The position numbers and the translations under genes were made by a program. DNA of 64,000 nucleotides, from the NCBI GenBank assembly GCA_002281775.1, contig NCGY01000006.1:62001-126000 (forward strand), in the 5' to 3' direction. Source of the stretch: Hydrogenophilales bacterium 16-64-46. GTDB lineage: Bacteria; Pseudomonadota; Gammaproteobacteria; Burkholderiales; Thiobacillaceae. Each line of letters opens with the position of its first letter. Within the stretch, counting starts at the first letter, position 1. Below, piece after piece: positions 22,067 through 30,260 of the stretch. A model generated the notes under the pieces. It was not told the origin of the DNA and ran no database searches. It saw only the letters and a program-made list of their open reading frames with translations.

Positions 22067-25000
22067 TCACGCCTGCGGCGGCGGGCCGGCGACGGCTTCG
22101 TCCAGCACCCGCCGCACCTTGGCCGCCATGTCCTGGCGGCGATAGGGTTTGCTCAGCAGATGCACGCCGCGGTCGAGACGGCCGTGGTGGACGATGGCGT
22201 TCTCGGTGTAGCCCGAGGTGAACAGCACCTTCAACCCCGGCCGCGCCGCGCGCGCGGCGTCGGCCAGCACGCGCCCGCTCATGCCGCCGGGCATCACCAC
22301 GTCGGTGAACAGGAGGTCGAAGTCGGCGGTCGCCTGGATCAGCGCCAGCGCCTGCGGACCGTTTTCCGCCGCGGTGACGCGGTAGCCCAGACCCTCGAGC
22401 TGCCCGACCAGCGAGGTGCGCACCAGCGCGTTGTCCTCGACCACCAGGATGTGTTCGCTGCCGCCCGCAGCGCGCGGCGCGGGCGGGGGCGGGGCGCCGG
22501 CCTGGCTGGCGGCGGCGCGGGGAAAATACAGCTTGACGGTGGTGCCGTGGCCCGGTTCCGAGTAGAGCTTGATGTGGCCGCGCGACTGCTTGACGAAGCC
22601 GTACACCATGCTGAGGCCGAGGCCGCTGCCCTTGCCGACGTCCTTGGTGGTGAAGAACGGCTCGATCGCGCGCGCCGCGATCTCCGGCGTCATGCCGGTG
22701 CCGGTGTCGGAGACCGAGACCAGCACGTACTGCCCCGGCGTGACTTCCTGGTGAGCGTCGGCGTAGCTGTCGTCGAGGGTGGCGTTCGCCGTCTCGATCG
22801 TCAGGCTGCCGCCGCCGGGCATCGCGTCGCGGGCGTTGATGGTCAGGTTGAGCAGCGCCACCTCGAGCTGGCCGGGGTCGACGTCGGCCAGCCACAGCCC
22901 GCCGGCGCGCGTGATCTCGAGGTCGATGTCGGCGGCGAGCGTGCGCCGCAGCATCGCGTCGATGCCGGCGACCAGCCGGTTGAGGTCGACCGCCTGCGGT
23001 TCCAGCGCCTGCCGCCGGGCGAAGGCGAGCAGGCGATGCGTCAGCTCGGCGCCGCGGCTGGCGGCGGTCATGGTCATGTCCGCCAGGCGCCGCAGCGCCG
23101 GCTGGCCGGCGACCTGTTCGCCCAGCAGTTCGGCGTTGCCGAGGATCACCGTCAGCAGGTTGTTGAAGTCGTGGGCGACGCCGCCGGTCAGCTGGCCGAC
23201 CGCCTCGAGTTTCTGCGACTGCCGCAGCCGCTCTTCGAGTTCGCGCCGCTCGCTGAGGTCGAGCATGCTGCCGACCATGCGCACCGCGCGGCCGGCGTCG
23301 TCGCGGATGATGAAACCGCGGTCGACGACGATCGCGGCGCGGCCGTCGGCATGGAGGAAACGGTACTCGTCGCTCCAGTCGGTGGCGTTGCCGTCGATCG
23401 CGGCGTGGATGCCTGCCAGCACGCGCTCGCGGTCGTCGGCATGGATGCGCTTGATCCACGATTCCGGTCCCGGCTCGACGCTCGACGGCGGGTAGCCGAA
23501 CCGGGTCAGGAGCCCGGCGTTCCACCACAGCGTGTCTTGCACCAGATCCCAGTCCCAGATCACGTCGTTGGTCGCCAGCGTCACCAGCTGGAAGCGTTCG
23601 TCGCTGACCCGCAGGGTTTCGAGCGTGCGCTTGCGCTCGCTGATGTCGCGTGCGATCGCCACCCAGTGGGTGTAGCGGCCGTCGTCGTCGGCGAGCGGCA
23701 CGATGTCGAGTTCGAGCCAGAACGCCTCGCCGGCCTTGGTGTAGTTGATCAGTTCGGCGCGCACCGGCTGCCAGCGTTCGAGCGCGGCGCGGATGCGGTC
23801 GAGCTCGTCGCGCTGGGTGCGCGGCCCCTGCAGCAGGCGCGGGGTGCTGCCGATCGCCTCCTCGCGGTCATAGCCGGTCAGGCGGGTGAAGGCGTCGTTG
23901 ACGTAGACGATCTTCGGGTCGTCCGCCGTCGGCTGCGCCCCGGCTTCGGTGATCAGCACGATGTCGTTGAGCCGCGACACCGCCGAGCGCAGCAGCAGCA
24001 GTTCCTGCCGCTCCTCGCGGGCCCGGGTGATGTCCTGGAAATAGACCGCGAGGCCGCGCGCCGACGGGTAGATACGCACGTCCAGCCAGCGGCCGCGCGG
24101 CGCGAACCAGTCCTGGAACTGCGCCGGCGTCTGCGACGCCAGCACCTGCCGGTAGCGATCGACGAACGGACAGTGCTCGTCGAGCCCGCAGCTGTCCCAG
24201 ATCTTGCGGCCGCGCATCGTCGCCTGGGTCTGCCCCAGCAGCGCCGCCGCCCGCGCGTTGACGTAGGTCACGCGGTAATCGGTGTCGAGGGTGAAAAACG
24301 CGTCGGTGATGCTCTCGACGGTTTCCTGCAGGCGCTCGGCCAGATCCTCGGTCTGGCTGCGCAGTTGCCGCAGGTGCTCGATGTCGATCGACGAGCCGAA
24401 CCAGCGCGTGACCCGGCCGTCGGCGTCGCGTTCCGGCACCGCGCGCGCCAGGTGCCAGACGTAGCCGCCGTCCGGCGTGCGCAGCCGGAACTCGACCTCG
24501 TAGGGCTCGCCGCTGGCGACCGAGTGCTGCCAGCGTTCGACCGTCGGCGCGCGGTCGTCCGGGTGCAGCAGGTCCAGCCAGTTCGCCAGCGCCTCCGCCC
24601 GCGACACGCCGGTGATCGTCTCGATCCGGGAGCCGGCGAAATCGACGACGCCGGCCGGCGTCGCGGTCCAGACGTGCAGCGGCAGACTCTCGGCCAGCGC
24701 CTCGAAATTCAGCTGGCGCGCGCGCTCGTTCTCGTGCGCCAGCCGCTCGCGCAGCACCAGGCCGAAGTACTGGCGATAGACCAGATACACCGCCAGCAGC
24801 GCGAGGCTCGCGCCGGCGCGGTTGCCGACCACGTAGCCGAAGGGAAATCCCGTCGGCGGCGGCGGCGAGGTGGCGAGCCCGACCCAGGTGCCGGCGATGG
24901 CGAGCACGGTGATCGCGCGGATGAAGCCGCGGCGGGACTGGAACATCGCCAGCAGCAGCACCGGCAGGTAGAGAAAGCCGTGGGCGAAACCGAGCAGGGT

Positions 25001-25096
25001 GAAAAAGTCGGTGGCGAACACCAGCAGCAGGCCGAGGCCGGCGGCCCAGCGGATGGCGTGTTCCGGGATGCGGGAAAGCAGGTGTGGGGCGTTCAC
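22067..25096 (-). CDS. Multi-PAS hybrid sensor histidine kinase with receiver
   Basis: Large signalling kinase (1009 aa). Three or four hydrophobic segments occupy residues about 15-110, followed by four PAS domains (about 145-255, 268-370, 385-505, 510-630). HisKA carries H642 in GGVAHDFNNLLTVI. The ATPase domain shows NLTINARDAMPGGG and the G-box KGSGLGLSMVYGF, and a C-terminal receiver has HILVVEDNA and LFTDVVMPGG. The frame is open far upstream, but that stretch lies inside the EAL gene; I start at GTG 25096 (MNAPHLLSRI), with AGGA upstream. It follows the EAL regulator by 56 bp. The PAS domains suggest redox, gas or small-molecule sensing. Confidence 0.9.
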   Translation of the reverse strand: MNAPHLLSRIPEHAIRWAAGLGLLLVFATDFFTLLGFAHGFLYLPVLLLAMFQSRRGFIRAITVLAIAGTWVGLATSPPPPTGFPFGYVVGNRAGASLALLAVYLVYRQYFGLVLRERLAHENERARQLNFEALAESLPLHVWTATPAGVVDFAGSRIETITGVSRAEALANWLDLLHPDDRAPTVERWQHSVASGEPYEVEFRLRTPDGGYVWHLARAVPERDADGRVTRWFGSSIDIEHLRQLRSQTEDLAERLQETVESITDAFFTLDTDYRVTYVNARAAALLGQTQATMRGRKIWDSCGLDEHCPFVDRYRQVLASQTPAQFQDWFAPRGRWLDVRIYPSARGLAVYFQDITRAREERQELLLLRSAVSRLNDIVLITEAGAQPTADDPKIVYVNDAFTRLTGYDREEAIGSTPRLLQGPRTQRDELDRIRAALERWQPVRAELINYTKAGEAFWLELDIVPLADDDGRYTHWVAIARDISERKRTLETLRVSDERFQLVTLATNDVIWDWDLVQDTLWWNAGLLTRFGYPPSSVEPGPESWIKRIHADDRERVLAGIHAAIDGNATDWSDEYRFLHADGRAAIVVDRGFIIRDDAGRAVRMVGSMLDLSERRELEERLRQSQKLEAVGQLTGGVAHDFNNLLTVILGNAELLGEQVAGQPALRRLADMTMTAASRGAELTHRLLAFARRQALEPQAVDLNRLVAGIDAMLRRTLAADIDLEITRAGGLWLADVDPGQLEVALLNLTINARDAMPGGGSLTIETANATLDDSYADAHQEVTPGQYVLVSVSDTGTGMTPEIAARAIEPFFTTKDVGKGSGLGLSMVYGFVKQSRGHIKLYSEPGHGTTVKLYFPRAAASQAGAPPPPAPRAAGGSEHILVVEDNALVRTSLVGQLEGLGYRVTAAENGPQALALIQATADFDLLFTDVVMPGGMSGRVLADAARAARPGLKVLFTSGYTENAIVHHGRLDRGVHLLSKPYRRQDMAAKVRRVLDEAVAGPPPQA

Positions 25097-25152
25097 GGCA
25101 GGCGTCCTGGGGCAGGTGTCCGGCCGGCGTCGGGGGCGCGGATCATGGCGGT

Positions 25153-27363
25153 TCACGCCCCGACGATGACGGCGGGCGCCAGCGGGTGCGCCCGCAGCAT
25201 CTGGTCGAGGGTGCCGTCGGCGGTGGCCGGGATATGAGCGCACGTGATTTCGCAGACCATCCGCGGCGTCGTGTCCGCCTGCGCCGCGTTCCGGCCCTCG
25301 ACGGCCAGGCGCAGGGCTTCGCACAAGGCGAGGATGTCGAGGTCCTCGGGGTCGATGAAGAGGGCCGCGATCTCGCTGCCGCGGCGGCGCCCGACCACGT
25401 CGGCGCCGCTGGCGAGGCCGTTGACCAGCACGCCGAGGTCGCGGATCAAGGCGTCGCCCGCCGCGGTGCCGTGCTGCTGGTTGAGCCGCGGCAGGTCGAG
25501 CAGGTGGATGCGGACCAGCGCGGTATCCAGCGCCAGCGTGCGCGACAGGTCGATCGCGGCGGCCGCCTGGCGCTGGAAGACGTCGCGGTCGAGCAGCCAT
25601 GCCGGGTCGTCGGCGTCGGCGTCCCCCGACCGTGCGAATTCCTGCGTCACCGACTCGGCCAGCCGGGCGAGACGCGCGGCATCCAGGTCCGAGAAGCGCT
25701 GCGGCCCGGTGTCGAGCAGGCACAGCGCGCCGAGCTTGTCGCCCTGCGCCGAATAGACCGGCTGGCCGGCGTAGAAGCGGATGAACGGCGGTCCGGTCAC
25801 CAGCGGGTTGTCGCGGAAGCCCGGGTCGGTGCGCGCGTCGGCGACCACCCGCGCGCCGTCGGTCTCGATCGTCGCGTCGCAGAAGCCGGCGCTGCGCGGG
25901 ATCGCGGCGAAGCCGTCGAGCATCGGCCCCTGCCGCGACTTGAACCAGAGACGGTCGTGGTCGATCAGCGAAATCGCCGCGGTCGCGACCGAAAACAGCC
26001 GCCGCGCCAGCCGGGTGACGCGGTCGAAGCGCGCTTCGGGCGGGGTGTCGAGCTGGCCCAGGGCATGCACCGCGGCGAGCCGCCGGGCCTCGCGTTCGCG
26101 CTCGCGCCCGACGAACCAGGGGACGACTTCGTCGGCGGCGAGCGGCCGGGCGATGCCGTAGCCCTGCACGTGATCGCAGCCGAGGTCGTTGAGGTAGGCG
26201 AGCGCGGCCGCGTCCTCGACCCCTTCGGCCGTGGTCGACAGCCGCAGGCTGCGGCCGAGCTCGATGATCGAGCGCACCACGGCGCGCGACTCCTCCGATT
26301 CGGCGGCGGTCATGACGAAGCTCTTGTCGACCTTGATCTCGGTGAACGGCAGCTTGACCAGCTGCACCATCGACGAATAGCCGGTGCCGAAATCGTCGAT
26401 CGACAGCTGGAAGCCCTGCAGGCGCAGGTGGGTGAGGTTGTCGAGGGCGCGGTGGGGGTCCTGCATGGCGCTGGTCTCGGTGAGTTCGAGCACCACCCGC
26501 TGCGGCGCGATGCCGAGCGCGCGGCAGTGGTCGGCGATCGCCGCGAACAGCGCCTGGTTGCCGAGCGAGGCGGCCGACACGTTGAGCGACAGCTGCGCGC
26601 CGGCGAGTCTGTGGCGGCCGCAGGGGGTGGCGTCCGCGCCGGAGAGCGTCGCCAGCCAGGCGAGCGCCTGCTCGCTGACCTGGCAGGTGAGATCGTCGAT
26701 CAGGCCGTTGGCCTCGGCCAGCGGCACGAACACGTCCGGCGCGACCGGCCCGTAGCGCGGGTGGCGCCAGCGCGCCAGGCCCTCGAAGCCGACCAGGGTG
26801 CCGGTGCGGCAGTGGACCTTGGGCTGGTAGGCCACGCTGATCTCGTTGCGCGCGAGCGCCTCGCGCAGGTCGTCGACGGTCGGCGCCGGGGCCGGCTGGG
26901 GCGCCGGTTCGGCGATGTCGAACGCAGGCGGGGTCGACGGCAGGCGCTGTCTTGCCTCGTCGAGCAGTTGCCGCAGGGCGGTGGCGGTGAACGGCTTGGG
27001 CAGCAGGCCGACGATGTCGAGGCCGTGGGCGCGCGCCGAGCGTTCGGCGGCGTCCATCACCCGCTCGCCGATGCCGCTGGTGATGATGAGGCCGACCGGA
27101 CGCCGCTGTTCGCCGAGCTGGCGGATCACCTCGACGCCGTCCATCCCCGGCATCACCAGGTCGACGGCGACGATATGCGGCGCCCAGCTCTCGAGCAGGG
27201 CGAAGAATTCGCCGGCGGCGGTGACGAAGCGCGCCTCGAGGCCGCAGAAGTCGGCCATGTGCTGGAGGGTCTCGCCGATCAGGGCGTCGTCGTCGAGGAT
27301 CAGCAGACGGTGCGGGACGCCGTCCGGAGGGGGATCGTTGTTGTTGTCAGAAATGTGGTCCAC
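25153..27363 (-). CDS. Response regulator with EAL phosphodiesterase, GAF and degenerate GGDEF domains
   Basis: Cyclic di-GMP signalling protein of about 736 aa. An N-terminal receiver (HRLLILDDDALIGE, acceptor in IVAVDLVMPGMDG) is followed by an EAL domain that keeps its catalytic set: EGL in place of EAL, LNVSAAS, ELTETSAM, IDDFGTGYSS, KVDKSFV, AEGVED and QGYGIARP. A GAF domain and a C-terminal GGDEF-like domain follow; in the latter the signature is replaced by RRRGSEI, so it should not make c-di-GMP. It is expected to degrade c-di-GMP under phospho-control. The GTG at 27363 has GGAAGGAAAG just upstream; an ATG at 27441 is the alternative. The neighbouring kinase gene is the likely partner. 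Confidence 0.88.
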   Translation of the reverse strand: MDHISDNNNDPPPDGVPHRLLILDDDALIGETLQHMADFCGLEARFVTAAGEFFALLESWAPHIVAVDLVMPGMDGVEVIRQLGEQRRPVGLIITSGIGERVMDAAERSARAHGLDIVGLLPKPFTATALRQLLDEARQRLPSTPPAFDIAEPAPQPAPAPTVDDLREALARNEISVAYQPKVHCRTGTLVGFEGLARWRHPRYGPVAPDVFVPLAEANGLIDDLTCQVSEQALAWLATLSGADATPCGRHRLAGAQLSLNVSAASLGNQALFAAIADHCRALGIAPQRVVLELTETSAMQDPHRALDNLTHLRLQGFQLSIDDFGTGYSSMVQLVKLPFTEIKVDKSFVMTAAESEESRAVVRSIIELGRSLRLSTTAEGVEDAAALAYLNDLGCDHVQGYGIARPLAADEVVPWFVGREREREARRLAAVHALGQLDTPPEARFDRVTRLARRLFSVATAAISLIDHDRLWFKSRQGPMLDGFAAIPRSAGFCDATIETDGARVVADARTDPGFRDNPLVTGPPFIRFYAGQPVYSAQGDKLGALCLLDTGPQRFSDLDAARLARLAESVTQEFARSGDADADDPAWLLDRDVFQRQAAAAIDLSRTLALDTALVRIHLLDLPRLNQQHGTAAGDALIRDLGVLVNGLASGADVVGRRRGSEIAALFIDPEDLDILALCEALRLAVEGRNAAQADTTPRMVCEITCAHIPATADGTLDQMLRAHPLAPAVIVGA

Positions 27364-27492
27364 ACCTTTCCTTCCGCTGGGGCGCGCCTGTTGCGCCGGT
27401 CGCCGGGCGCTTTTGCAGGAAACCCGCGCCGGCCCCGTCATCCTCGCCTAGCGTAGCCCAAGGACCGGCTTCGGGCAATCGCAGCCGCGGGT

Positions 27493-28530
27493 TCAGCCGG
27501 CCGGCGCGGTCTCCGCGTCCGCCGCGTAGACGAAGGCATCGGCGAAGAATTCGTCTTCCGGCAGGCCGCGGCTGCCGGTGAACGCCGCGCGCGCGCTGTC
27601 GACCATGATGGGCGCGCCGCAGGCGTAGACCTGGTAGCCCGACAGGTCGGCGAAGTCGGCGAGCACGGCTTCGTGGACCAGGCCGGTGCGGCCCTGCCAG
27701 CGATCTTCGGGCAGGGGATCGGACAACACCGGGATGAAGCTGAAATTGGGCTTTTCTACCAGCCACTGCTGCGGCAGTTCGGCCATGTACAGATCCTTCG
27801 CCGAACGCACGCCCCAGTAGAGCACTAGCTCACGGTCGGTGTGCTCGGCGAAGGCGTGTTCGAGCATCCCCTTGATCGGCGCAAAGCCGGTGCCGCCGGC
27901 GATGAAGATCATCGGCTTGTCGGACTCCTCGCGGATGAAGAAGCTGCCGAGCGGGCCCTTCAAGCGCAGGATGTCGCGTTCCTTCAATGTGGAAAACACC
28001 TGGTCGGTGAACAGGCCGCCCGGCACGTGGCGGATGTGCAGTTCGAGCAGCGCATCGTCGTGCGGCGGGTTCGCCAGCGAGTAGCTGCGCGCGCGGCCGC
28101 CCTTCAACTGGAAGTCGATGTACTGGCCGGCGAGGAATTGCAGGCGCTCGCTCGCCGGCAGCTTGATCTTCACCACCATCACGTCGTCCGCGCGCTTCTC
28201 CAGTTTTTCCACCCGGCACGGCAGGGTCTTCACGACGATGTCCTTGGCCGCACCGATTTCCTTGGCCTCGATCACCAGGTCGGAGAGCGGTTTCGCGCGG
28301 CAGAACAGCGCACGGCCCTGGGATTTTTCCTCGTCCTTGAGCGCGGTGGGTGAATGTTGACCGTAATCGAGCGTGCCCGACAGCACCTTACCCTTGCACG
28401 CGCCGCAGGCCCCATTGCGGCAGCCATAGGGCAGCGCAAAGCCTTCGCGCAGCGCGGCTTCAAGCACGGTTTCGTCGTCGCCGACGGTGAATTGGTGTCC
28501 GCTGGGCTGGATGGTGACCTGATACGGCAT
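27493..28530 (-). CDS. 2Fe-2S ferredoxin / FAD-NAD(P) oxidoreductase (CDP-6-deoxy-delta-3,4-glucoseen reductase-like)
   Basis: Electron-transfer flavoprotein of 345 aa. An N-terminal plant-type 2Fe-2S ferredoxin domain (C-x4-C-x2-C in CRNGACGACKG, fourth cysteine in LFCRAKP) is fused to a ferredoxin-NADP reductase module. The FAD motif is RARSYSLANPP, and the NAD(P) part shows FIAGGTGFAPIKGMLEHA and YACGAPIMV. Homologues are annotated as glucoseen reductase, phenol hydroxylase reductase or NAD(P)H-flavin reductase. Nothing nearby suggests a deoxysugar pathway, so that name should be read as a family label. The gene is divergent from the SDR epimerase. Confidence 0.85.
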   Translation of the reverse strand: MPYQVTIQPSGHQFTVGDDETVLEAALREGFALPYGCRNGACGACKGKVLSGTLDYGQHSPTALKDEEKSQGRALFCRAKPLSDLVIEAKEIGAAKDIVVKTLPCRVEKLEKRADDVMVVKIKLPASERLQFLAGQYIDFQLKGGRARSYSLANPPHDDALLELHIRHVPGGLFTDQVFSTLKERDILRLKGPLGSFFIREESDKPMIFIAGGTGFAPIKGMLEHAFAEHTDRELVLYWGVRSAKDLYMAELPQQWLVEKPNFSFIPVLSDPLPEDRWQGRTGLVHEAVLADFADLSGYQVYACGAPIMVDSARAAFTGSRGLPEDEFFADAFVYAADAETAPAG

Positions 28531-28620
28531 GGCGCGCGCTTACAATGCAAAAAATGAAGGGGCGCATTATCGCCCGGCACGGGCCGGTTTTCACCCTTGC
28601 GAACAAAAGGTTATGACGTG

Positions 28621-29505
28621 ATGAAAAAAATCCTGATCGTGGGGTTTGGCGATGTGGCCGAACGGTTGGTGCACACCTACGCCGGTCAGGCTGAATTCAT
28701 TGGCCTGGTGCGCCGACCCGAACGGGTGGCCGACCTGCGTGCGTTGGGCGTCACGCCCTATCTGGGCGATCTCGACGACGCGGCCTCGCTGGCCCGCCTG
28801 CCCCGGGTCGACGCCGTGTTCCACTTCGCCCCGCCGCCCAACGCCGGCGCCACCGACCCGCGCACCGCCCGCTTGCTCGCCGCACTGGGCCGTCGCCTGC
28901 CGGGCGCGCTGGTCTACATCAGCACCAGCGGTGTCTACGGCGACTGTGGCGGCGACTGGGTGGCCGAGACGCGCCCGGTGGCGCCGGTCAACGGCCGTGC
29001 GGTGCGGCGGGTGGCGGCCGAACGCCAGCTGCGGCTATGGGGCAGGCAGCATCGCGTGCAGGTCAGCATTCTGCGCGCGCCCGGCATCTACGCGGCCGAC
29101 CGCCTGCCGCTCGATCGCATCAAGCGCGGCACCCCGGCGCTGGTGGCCGAGGACGACAGCTACACCAATCACATCCACGCCGACGATCTGGCACGGCTGG
29201 CCTGGGCCGCTCTGTTTCGCGGACGCGGCCAGCGGCTCTACCACGCCGTCGACGCCCACCCGCTGAAAATGGCCGACTGGTTCGACAGCTGCGCCGACGC
29301 CTTCGAGCTGCCGCGCCCCCCGCGCGTCAAGCGCGCCGAGGCGGAAAACGTCCTGTCGGAAGCGTTGCTGTCGTTTCTGCGCGAATCGCGCCAGCTCTCC
29401 AACGCCCGCACAGTGCGCGAACTGAAGCTGAAATACCGCTACCCCACGTCCGACGATTTGCTGCGCGAAGTAAGACGCACGCGGGGACAGATGGACCTGT
29501 TCTGA
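28621..29505 (+). CDS. NAD(P)-dependent SDR family epimerase/dehydratase (YeeZ-like)
   Basis: Extended short-chain dehydrogenase-type protein (294 aa). An N-terminal Rossmann motif ILIVGFGDVAERL is followed by VFHFAPPP and YISTSGVYGDCGG, and then IYAADRLPLDRI. The serine and tyrosine of the SDR active site are suggested by STSGVY, but the usual YxxxK is not clear; VRRVAAERQLR takes its place. Substrate is unknown. I choose the ATG at 28621 with AAAAGG 10 bases upstream; the preceding GTG (28618) is possible. The gene converges with fxsA, 12 bp apart. Confidence 0.82.
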   Translation: MKKILIVGFGDVAERLVHTYAGQAEFIGLVRRPERVADLRALGVTPYLGDLDDAASLARLPRVDAVFHFAPPPNAGATDPRTARLLAALGRRLPGALVYISTSGVYGDCGGDWVAETRPVAPVNGRAVRRVAAERQLRLWGRQHRVQVSILRAPGIYAADRLPLDRIKRGTPALVAEDDSYTNHIHADDLARLAWAALFRGRGQRLYHAVDAHPLKMADWFDSCADAFELPRPPRVKRAEAENVLSEALLSFLRESRQLSNARTVRELKLKYRYPTSDDLLREVRRTRGQMDLF

Positions 29506-29517
29506 ACCGCGCCGGAT

Positions 29518-29925
29518 TCAGCGCAGCAGATCGTCCGGTTCGCGCCGATATTCGCCCTGGATCACCTCGTCGTTGGCGGCGCGCGTCGGGTCGGCACGGC
29601 GGCGTGCCCAAGTACTGGGAATCAGCAGCAGGACCAGCGCCAGCGCATCGCTGATGAAGCCCGGGAAGACAAATAGGCCGCCGGCGAGCAGAATACGGCC
29701 GCTGGCGAAGAGCGCGGAAAACGGCTGCTGGCCCGACTGGATGGAAAACAGCAGGCGCGCGCCCCAGGCCACGCGCTCGAAGCGGATCAGCATCACGCCC
29801 AGGACGACGTCAACCAGCAGCCACGGCAGCACCCAGGCCCCGATTTCGTCCGCCATCCAGAAAATGCCGACCGCCTCCAGCACGGGAAACGACAGCAGCA
29901 GTAGAACAATCCAACCAAAGCGCAT
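29518..29925 (-). CDS. fxsA: FxsA family membrane protein
   Basis: Small cytoplasmic-membrane protein (135 aa). It has an N-terminal FPVLEAVGIFWMADEIG motif, three or four hydrophobic stretches, and the typical LAGGLFVFPGFISDALAL followed by a charged tail. E. coli FxsA relieves phage T7 exclusion when overproduced; its normal role is unknown. Its start codon is only 3 bp from that of divergent cutA, so its promoter must lie within cutA or it is read with a minimal leader. Confidence 0.87.
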   Translation of the reverse strand: MRFGWIVLLLLSFPVLEAVGIFWMADEIGAWVLPWLLVDVVLGVMLIRFERVAWGARLLFSIQSGQQPFSALFASGRILLAGGLFVFPGFISDALALVLLLIPSTWARRRADPTRAANDEVIQGEYRREPDDLLR

Positions 29926-29928
29926 GTG

Positions 29929-30255
29929 ATGGAACCTTTGTTAGTCTTGACCAATGTACCCGATCGGGCGCTTGCCGAAAAACTCGCACATGCCCTGGTC
30001 GAGGCACGCGTGGCGGCGTGTGTGAACGTTTTGGCGCCGTGCCGCTCCATTTACCGGTGGCAGGATGCGGTGGAATCGGCGGAGGAATCGCCGCTCATGA
30101 TCAAGACCACCGTCACGCACTATACCGCCGTGGAAAAACTGATCCGGGATCACCACCCCTACGCGGTGCCGGAAGTGATTGCCATACCGATAACCCAGGG
30201 CCTGCCGGCGTATCTTGACTGGCTGACCCAGGAAACAGAATCACCTGGAGACTGA
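29929..30255 (+). CDS. cutA: Divalent-cation tolerance protein CutA
   Basis: Cytosolic trimeric PII-like protein of 108 aa, linked to copper and other divalent-metal tolerance. The family core is clear: VLTNVPDRALAEKLAHALVE, ACVNVLAPCRSIYRWQ, MIKTT, and HHPYAVPEVIAIP. The ATG at 29929 is preferred over the GTG at 29926. It lies 3 bp from the divergent fxsA start and 5 bp before dsbD, with which it forms the common cutA-dsbD pair. Confidence 0.93.
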   Translation: MEPLLVLTNVPDRALAEKLAHALVEARVAACVNVLAPCRSIYRWQDAVESAEESPLMIKTTVTHYTAVEKLIRDHHPYAVPEVIAIPITQGLPAYLDWLTQETESPGD

Positions 30256-30260
30256 ACGAC

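Noticed and set aside
22160..25237. Plus-strand frame of about 1025 codons opposite the PAS kinase
   Set aside because: Shadow of a GC-rich gene; the minus-strand frame has PAS, HisKA, ATPase and receiver motifs, while this frame has none.
25097..25723. Upstream extension of the PAS kinase frame
   Set aside because: It lies inside the EAL gene in another frame and has Arg/Pro-rich shadow composition; GTG 25096 gives a proper membrane N-terminus.
25084..27456. Plus-strand frame of 790 codons opposite the EAL regulator
   Set aside because: Repetitive Arg/Val/Gly composition and no domain; the opposite strand encodes recognisable catalytic motifs.
27493..28530. Deoxysugar biosynthesis role for the ferredoxin-reductase protein
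   Set aside because: The glucoseen-reductase name is a family label; no dehydratase, aminotransferase or sugar nucleotide genes are nearby.
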